The position numbers and the translations under genes are program-made. From the IMG/VR virus record IMGVR_UViG_3300043409_000364, positions 1 through 25,358 of that record: a stretch of 25,358 nt of DNA; one strand, given 5' to 3'. Positions 20,556 to 25,358 of this stretch are shown here, in pieces. Every line of letters begins with the position of its first letter. The first letter of the stretch is position 1. This stretch comes from a virus. The notes beneath the pieces are model-generated. The model did not search any database. It was not told the DNA's origin and was given only the letters and a program-made list of their open reading frames with translations.

Positions 20556-21095
20556 ATGGCTCGCATGGATGAAGACGTGATGGAAGGCGAAGATGCCGAG
20601 GACGGCGATGCTTGCCCGGCAGCAACTGGCGACCTGACGCTAAACTTGCAGAACCGTGGCAAGGCCATTGATAAGGCTGATTACGGCCCGATGGACCCCA
20701 ACCTGCCTAACCGTGACTACTGGAAGCGGATGGGCGACCGGTGGGATGACACCCCTGAGAATGCCAAACAGATGCGGTGCGGCAACTGCTCTGCGTTCAA
20801 CAAGACATCAGACATGATTGCTTGCATTGAAGAAGGTCTTTCGGAAGACCGGATGGACGATGCAATGGAAGTCATCAAGGCTGGCGACATCGGCTTCTGC
20901 GAAATCTTTGACTTCAAGTGTGCAGCCAAGCGCACCTGCGCAGCGTGGATTGTCGGTGGCCCGATCACTGATGAAGGCGATGAGGAAGACGAGGGACTAG
21001 AAGGCGAAGGCTACGAGGAAGACATGGAAGACGAGGACATGGACCCTCGGATTGAAGATGAGATGGGAGGATCATATGAAAAAAAGCGCCGGTAA
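20556..21095 (+). CDS. Acidic Cys-cluster protein
   Basis: A 179-residue protein with a strongly acidic N-terminus (1-20) and C-terminus (138-172). The core holds C75-G-N-C78, C90, C115, C122 and C128 with W131 (F-C-x6-C-x5-C-x2-W), a pattern that resembles high-potential iron-sulfur or zinc-binding proteins. It is a recurring feature in phage head modules, with no known role. AAGGA precedes the ATG. Its stop lies 20 bases inside the next gene, so the two are translationally coupled. Confidence 0.7.
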   Translation: MARMDEDVMEGEDAEDGDACPAATGDLTLNLQNRGKAIDKADYGPMDPNLPNRDYWKRMGDRWDDTPENAKQMRCGNCSAFNKTSDMIACIEEGLSEDRMDDAMEVIKAGDIGFCEIFDFKCAAKRTCAAWIVGGPITDEGDEEDEGLEGEGYEEDMEDEDMDPRIEDEMGGSYEKKRR

Positions 21096-21252
21096 GGCTA
21101 AGATTGCCAAGGTCATGGACGAATACAAGCGCGGCACCCTAAATGCTGGCGTGAACCCAAAAGGCCCGGCAAAGGCTAAGAAGGCTGGAAGCCGTGAACA
21201 GGCGATTGCGATTGCCCTGTCCGAAGCTGGAATGTCGAAAAAGCGTAAATAA
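21076..21252 (+). CDS. DUF6496-like small basic protein
   Basis: A 58-residue basic protein with K-V-M-D-E-Y-K-R-G-T-L (11-21), G-P-A-K-A-K-K (31-37) and a conserved Q-A-I-A-I-A-L-S-E-A-G-M-S-K-K (43-57), matching DUF6496. The start at 21076 has GGGAGG seven bases upstream and overlaps the preceding gene by 20 bases. The family is frequent beside phage portal genes; its role is unknown. Confidence 0.8.
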   Translation: MKKSAGKAKIAKVMDEYKRGTLNAGVNPKGPAKAKKAGSREQAIAIALSEAGMSKKRK

Positions 21253-21264
21253 GGAATAGCGGAA

Positions 21265-23505
21265 ATGGCGACCAGCGGCATCACCCCCGGCAGGTATAAC
21301 CCAGACCTCATCCCCATATCGGCGGATGGCGTGGCGGATAGCGCGTACAACAGCGAAACCGGCTACGTGACGGGAGATGATAACAAGCCGATGGACGACG
21401 AGGAATTTCGCTACATCGTCTTTCAGGCCATTGAGGACAGCCAGACATATATAGACAGCTACATCGCTCCCCAGCGTCAGGCTGCGATGTCGTACTACCT
21501 CGGAAACCTATTTGGCAATGAAGAGGACGGCAGGTCTCAGGTTGTAATGACCGAGGTACGCGACACTGTGCTGGCGATGATGCCCAGCCTCCTGCGCATT
21601 TTTACCGGTGGCGACAAGTTGCTTGAGTTTGTCCCGAAAACCGAGGAAGACGTTGAAGCCGCAGAGCAGGCGACTGATCTGATTAACTACATCTTCATGC
21701 AGGAAAACAGCGGCTTCCGCGTCTTGCATGACTCCATCAAGGACGCCTTGGTCCTGAAGACCGGCATCCTGAACTGGTACAATCTGGACGACGAGGTTGT
21801 CGAGTATTACTCGTATTCCGGTCTGTCGCTGGCCGAGGCCAACATGATCGCCCAAGATCAGGGCATCTCGGTTGAGGAGTATCTTGAAGAAACAGACCTG
21901 ATGACGGGCGAGCAGCTTATCTCGATGCGTGTGCGCAGGACGAAGAAGACACCCCGCTACATTGTAGAATGTGTTCCGCCTGAACAGTTCCTCATTGATA
22001 ATGAGGCTATGAGCATTGACGACGCGATCTACGTTGGCCGTCGCCGTCTGGTGACTGTCTCTGATCTGGTGTCGATGGGCTACGACCGCAACGATGTTGA
22101 GATGAACGCAGGCACTGGCGGGTTCGAGATGAACCAAGAAGTGATCGTGCGTAACCCGGCTGACCAGTCGTTCTTTGGCATTACCCAGACATCCGATGAG
22201 ACGACGGACAAGGTGTTCTACGTCGAGTCGTATATCCGCATCGACAAGGATGGCGACGGCATTGCTGAACTGCACCGTGTCTGCACCATCGGCAACGGCG
22301 CATATATTCTCCATCAGGAAGTTGTGCAGTCTGCGCCATTCTCGATCCTGTCGCCAGACCCCACCCCGCACACGATCTTCGGGCAGTCGATTGCAGATCA
22401 GACGATGGACCTGCAACTGATTAAATCGTCGATCATGCGCAACACGCTCGACAGTTTGGCCCAGTCCATCCACCCCCGCACCGTTGTGGTTGAGGGTCAG
22501 GTCAACATGGACGACGTGCTGAACAATGAGACTGGGGCAATTATCCGCGCACGTAATGCTGGAGCAGTCATCCCGTTCTCAACGCCATTTGTGGGACAAT
22601 CTGCCCTCGGCGTCATGGCGTATCTGGACGAGGTAAAAACGCAGCGCACTGGCATCTCGCGCACGTCTCAAGGTCTGGATGCTGACGTGTTGCAATCGAC
22701 AACCAAGTCGGCAGTGCAGGCCCAGTTGTCGGCGTCTCAGGACCGCATTGAGATGATTGCCCGGCTGTTCTCTGACGGCTTGAAGCGGTGCTTTCAAGGT
22801 CTACTCCAGCTTGTTGTCCAGCATCAGGACAAAGCCAAGATCATGCGCCTGCGGAACAAGTTCATCCCCGTAGACCCGCGTGGCTGGGATGCCTCGATGG
22901 ACATGATAGTTAACATTGCCCTTGGCCGTGGATCGGATGAAGCCCGTCTCATGGGTCTTGGTTCCATTGTCCAGATGCAGCAGCAGGCAATCGAGAAATA
23001 CGGCCCCAACAACCCATTGGTTGACCTGTCTCAATTTCGCAACACCTTAGCCCAGATGACCACATTGCAGGGCTTCCAAGACGCCTCGCAGTTCTGGAAA
23101 GAGGTTAACCCGGAAGAAGTTGCAGCGTTCATGCAGCAGATGTCGGCTGGAGCCAACAAGCCTGATCCGGCTACATTGCTGGCACAGGTTGAGGCTGAAA
23201 AGATCAAGGCTGACATCATCATCAATGCCTCGAAGCAGGAACTGGAGCGTCAGAAGGCAGTCTCCGACGCTGACTTCCAGCGCGACAAACTGATCGCTGA
23301 CAGCCTGCTGAAGGCGGCAGAGATACAGGCCAAATACGGCACGCAGGTTGATATTGCCAGCATCCGGGCAGACATCGACCGGCAGCGCACGGAAATACAG
23401 GAGATGTTCAAGATGGCACAGGCATATGCCCCGCCACCTGAACCCGCCCAGCTTCCGATGCAGCAGCCTGCCCAAGCACCCATGATGCCACCGGGGATGA
23501 TGTAA
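21265..23505 (+). CDS. Portal protein
   Basis: A 746-residue protein of the large, P22-like type of portal. The N-terminal half holds the conserved helices and the strand-rich wing (for example the segment near 67-112 with Y-I-A-P-Q-R and V-R-D-T-V-L-A-M-M-P-S-L-L-R), a central clip/stem region follows, and the C-terminus (about 620-735) is a long coiled-coil ending in a Pro/Gln/Met-rich tail. Twelve copies form the ring through which terminase pumps DNA and to which the tail attaches. AAGGAA precedes the ATG. It lies between the small head genes and the scaffold gene, as expected. Family is clear by size, order and sequence character. Confidence 0.9.
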   Translation: MATSGITPGRYNPDLIPISADGVADSAYNSETGYVTGDDNKPMDDEEFRYIVFQAIEDSQTYIDSYIAPQRQAAMSYYLGNLFGNEEDGRSQVVMTEVRDTVLAMMPSLLRIFTGGDKLLEFVPKTEEDVEAAEQATDLINYIFMQENSGFRVLHDSIKDALVLKTGILNWYNLDDEVVEYYSYSGLSLAEANMIAQDQGISVEEYLEETDLMTGEQLISMRVRRTKKTPRYIVECVPPEQFLIDNEAMSIDDAIYVGRRRLVTVSDLVSMGYDRNDVEMNAGTGGFEMNQEVIVRNPADQSFFGITQTSDETTDKVFYVESYIRIDKDGDGIAELHRVCTIGNGAYILHQEVVQSAPFSILSPDPTPHTIFGQSIADQTMDLQLIKSSIMRNTLDSLAQSIHPRTVVVEGQVNMDDVLNNETGAIIRARNAGAVIPFSTPFVGQSALGVMAYLDEVKTQRTGISRTSQGLDADVLQSTTKSAVQAQLSASQDRIEMIARLFSDGLKRCFQGLLQLVVQHQDKAKIMRLRNKFIPVDPRGWDASMDMIVNIALGRGSDEARLMGLGSIVQMQQQAIEKYGPNNPLVDLSQFRNTLAQMTTLQGFQDASQFWKEVNPEEVAAFMQQMSAGANKPDPATLLAQVEAEKIKADIIINASKQELERQKAVSDADFQRDKLIADSLLKAAEIQAKYGTQVDIASIRADIDRQRTEIQEMFKMAQAYAPPPEPAQLPMQQPAQAPMMPPGMM

Positions 23506-23506
23506 C

Positions 23507-23761
23507 ATGTCCACTTTTGAGCAAGAGGAACTGTGGCGGGAGGCCAAGGCGTTTGGCATCAGCCCCTGCATGAAGGAAGTCTTCCGGCTCCTTGAGGAAG
23601 GCTACATAGCCGACTGGAAAAATTCAGAGCCCGACGCCGGGCTTAAACGAGACGATGCGTATTACATGATGCGCGCCGTAACCGCGTTGCGAGGGGAGCT
23701 TTCAGCTATGGCGACGGCCCCAAATGTGGCGCAGTTTAACCGCCGCTTGAAGCGTGCTTAA
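23507..23761 (+). CDS. Small conserved head-module protein
   Basis: An 84-residue helical protein encoded between portal and scaffold, one base after the portal stop. It contains E-E-L-W-R-E-A (7-13), a central D-D-A-Y-Y-M-M-R-A-V (48-57) and a basic tail N-R-R-L-K-R-A. No family name can be given. The order portal - small gene - scaffold suggests a role in capsid assembly, possibly as a portal or scaffold cofactor; this is inference. Confidence 0.65.
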   Translation: MSTFEQEELWREAKAFGISPCMKEVFRLLEEGYIADWKNSEPDAGLKRDDAYYMMRAVTALRGELSAMATAPNVAQFNRRLKRA

Positions 23762-23775
23762 CAATGAGGTAGATT

Positions 23776-24786
23776 ATGTCTGAAGCCGAGCAGTCGCAGT
23801 CCAGCGAAATCGGCCTTGCTGATACCGCCCGCAGGTTTGCCGAACTGTCAGAAAGCCCACAAGCTCAAGCTGACACCGGAAAACAACGGAAGGTAGATGC
23901 CGAAGTCGGAGAGACAGAGGCGGCGGCTGAGTATGCCGAAGAGACGACATCAGATGAAGAGTGGACCCCGGAGGAATCCGGTTCTGACGATGATGTTGAG
24001 GCAGACGAAGTCGCGGACGACGAAGGTAGAAAGAAGAAGCCGCTCGATCCAAACACGCTCGTAACCGTCAAGATTGACGGCGAGACGAAGCAGGTTTCGT
24101 TGAAAGAGGCATTGGAAGGCTACTCAAGGCAGTCCGATTATTCGCGTAATATACAAGTCGTTCGACAGGAAAAGCAGCGGATAGAGCAAGAGCGGGCTCA
24201 GATGCAGCAGGTGATCCAAGCCGCGATACCCATTCTGCAAGCGCAGATTGAGGTGGAACCGGACTGGGCGCAGGTTCATCGCGATGACCCGATTAACTAT
24301 CCGATCTACCGTGACCAGTGGCGAGACAGGCAACAGCAACTCGCTACATTGCAATACGAAGAACAGCGCATTGCAGGGCAACGGCAGCAGCAAGAGGAAG
24401 CGGCTAAACAGCAGCTTCTCGTTCAAGGCCGGGAATATCTAGCATCGGCCTTTAGCGAATGGAAGGAACCGGAGGCGTTTACAGCTTCTGTGAGGAAACT
24501 GCGGGATTATGGCCAAACGGCTGGGTTCAGCGCAGAGGAATTGCAGAATGTTTACGATCCTCGATATGTGGTGATGCTTGAGAAAGCGCGCCGCTATGAC
24601 GCCCTGAAAGCTGATCGCCCCAAGCCTGTTCGACAGGAAGGGCCAAAGCCACTTCGAGGCGGCGGGAACTCCAGCAATCCTGTGAAGGGCAACGATATGT
24701 CGCGAGTACAACAGCGTCTCAAAGCAACTGGCCACGTCAATGACGCGGCTGCTTATTTCAGTCTTCTCGACTCTCGGAGAAAATAA
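23776..24786 (+). CDS. Scaffolding protein
   Basis: A 336-residue protein with the usual scaffold layout: an acidic low-complexity N-terminus (1-90), a P-N-T-L-V-T-V-K-I-D-G-E-T (94-106) strand, a long Gln/Glu/Arg coiled coil (about 125-225) and a basic C-terminal tail that could bind the coat, with V-Q-Q-R-L-K-A-T-G-H near 313-322 and ending S-R-R-K. It lies directly between the portal and capsid genes, as scaffolds do. It would guide capsid closure and then leave or be cleaved. GAGG precedes the ATG. Confidence 0.85.
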   Translation: MSEAEQSQSSEIGLADTARRFAELSESPQAQADTGKQRKVDAEVGETEAAAEYAEETTSDEEWTPEESGSDDDVEADEVADDEGRKKKPLDPNTLVTVKIDGETKQVSLKEALEGYSRQSDYSRNIQVVRQEKQRIEQERAQMQQVIQAAIPILQAQIEVEPDWAQVHRDDPINYPIYRDQWRDRQQQLATLQYEEQRIAGQRQQQEEAAKQQLLVQGREYLASAFSEWKEPEAFTASVRKLRDYGQTAGFSAEELQNVYDPRYVVMLEKARRYDALKADRPKPVRQEGPKPLRGGGNSSNPVKGNDMSRVQQRLKATGHVNDAAAYFSLLDSRRK

Positions 24787-25358
24787 ATGGCATCGGTTAC
24801 AAAAGTCACAACCTACGACGGTCCCAACTCTATCCGCACGGACCTGAGCAACATCATCTATGACATCTCGCCCACTGACACGCCGTTCATGTCGAACATT
24901 GGCCGTGACACCTGCGAAAACACCTATTTCGAGTGGCAAACGGACATTTTAACTGGCGCAGACACTGCAAATGCCGTCATCGAAGGAGCCGATGCAGGCA
25001 ATGCCGAGTTCACACCGACTGTCCGTGTTGCTAATTACACGCAGATCAGCCGCAAGGTTGTCTCCGTGTCGAACACCGACAACAAGGTGAACAACGCCGG
25101 TATGACCTCGCAGATGTCGTACCAGAAGGCCAAGTCGGCCAAGGAACTGAAGCGCGACATGGAAGCCATCCTCCTGAGCAATCAGGCTGGTGCTGCCGGT
25201 TCGACCTCAGTTGCCCGTAAGACGGCTGGTTTGCCGACATGGCTCATCACGAACTCGCAGGCAAATGCGGCCACTGTGTCAGCGATGTCTGGTTCTGGCG
25301 GCAACGGTTATCCCGGCACTGCTTGGACTGGCCTGTCCACGTCAACCGACGTTGCGTT
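24787..25358 (+). CDS. Major capsid protein, 3' truncated by window end
   Basis: The first 190 codons of a capsid gene. The N-terminus carries the pattern of the DUF5309/SU10-type family: T-P-F-M-S-N-I-G-R (31-39), F-E-W-Q-T-D (48-53), N-Y-T-Q-I (80-84), K-S-A-K-E-L-K-R-D-M-E-A-I-L-L (115-129). It should fold as an HK97-type coat subunit that builds the head around the scaffold. The gene starts directly after the scaffold stop with GGAG upstream. The remainder lies beyond base 25358, so length and C-terminal domains cannot be judged. Confidence 0.88.
   Translation, partial: MASVTKVTTYDGPNSIRTDLSNIIYDISPTDTPFMSNIGRDTCENTYFEWQTDILTGADTANAVIEGADAGNAEFTPTVRVANYTQISRKVVSVSNTDNKVNNAGMTSQMSYQKAKSAKELKRDMEAILLSNQAGAAGSTSVARKTAGLPTWLITNSQANAATVSAMSGSGGNGYPGTAWTGLSTSTDVA

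Noticed and set aside
21508-22473. Long antisense open frame (321 codons) opposite the portal gene
   Set aside because: It lies wholly inside the well-supported portal gene, has no ribosome site of its own and its composition is that of a reverse-strand shadow of a codon-biased gene.

Overview
The window looks like part of a double-stranded DNA tailed-phage genome with a podovirus-like layout. Every credible gene lies on the + strand, most neighbours overlap by an ATGA or are separated by only a few bases, and the core is recognisable: large terminase, portal, scaffold, major capsid protein, and a set of large Gln/Ala/Gly-rich proteins typical of virion DNA-ejection modules. An alphaproteobacterial host is inferred, mainly from a GcrA-like DNA-binding protein (GcrA is an alphaproteobacterial cell-cycle regulator). 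No integrase, repressor/integrase pair, RNA polymerase, DNA polymerase or tRNA gene was seen. The window starts inside a structural module and stops inside the capsid gene, so it is probably an arbitrary cut of a circularly permuted genome.

Layout. (1) 43-8274: late virion/ejection module. It holds a Gln-rich protein, a PP-loop (PAPS-reductase-like) enzyme, a lytic-transglycosylase-like protein, a multi-copy DUF4214 protein with a single-domain companion gene, a short Met/Gln/Pro-rich protein and two very large ejection-type proteins. It ends at a strong intrinsic terminator (8294-8333). (2) 8336-13646: a candidate promoter followed by about nineteen small genes. They include a 30-residue membrane peptide, a stand-alone DnaA domain IV protein, a DUF6378 protein, zinc-ribbon proteins, two MTDDL-type paralogues, two GcrA/SANT-like HTH proteins, an XRE-like protein and a RuvC-like resolvase. 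(3) 13647-16933: replication/recombination module with a RecE-like PD-(D/E)XK exonuclease, a DUF2815 single-strand binding protein and a VapE/VirE-type SF3 helicase. (4) 16934-17207: an AT-rich non-coding gap bounded by inverted 12-bp copies of GCAAGTGAATAG, with further GTGAATAG copies and a perfect palindrome; it is a candidate origin or control region. (5) 17208-25358: packaging and head module, running from a hypothetical gene and a probable small terminase through the large terminase, several small conserved phage genes, the portal and scaffold to the truncated major capsid gene.

How it fits together. The replication set (helicase loader/ATPase, SSB, exonuclease, resolvase, DnaA-type DNA binder) without any polymerase suggests that the phage borrows the host replisome. 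The head and packaging genes build and fill the capsid. The ejection module would be packed inside the particle and delivered through the envelope, with the transglycosylase domain opening peptidoglycan.

The points most worth a second look are the iteron-like gap, the stand-alone DnaA domain IV protein, two identical ribosome-binding hairpins that present the Shine-Dalgarno sequence in their loop, the DUF4214 repeat protein inside an ejection module, and the PP-loop enzyme lodged between virion genes. All family calls were made by eye from motifs.
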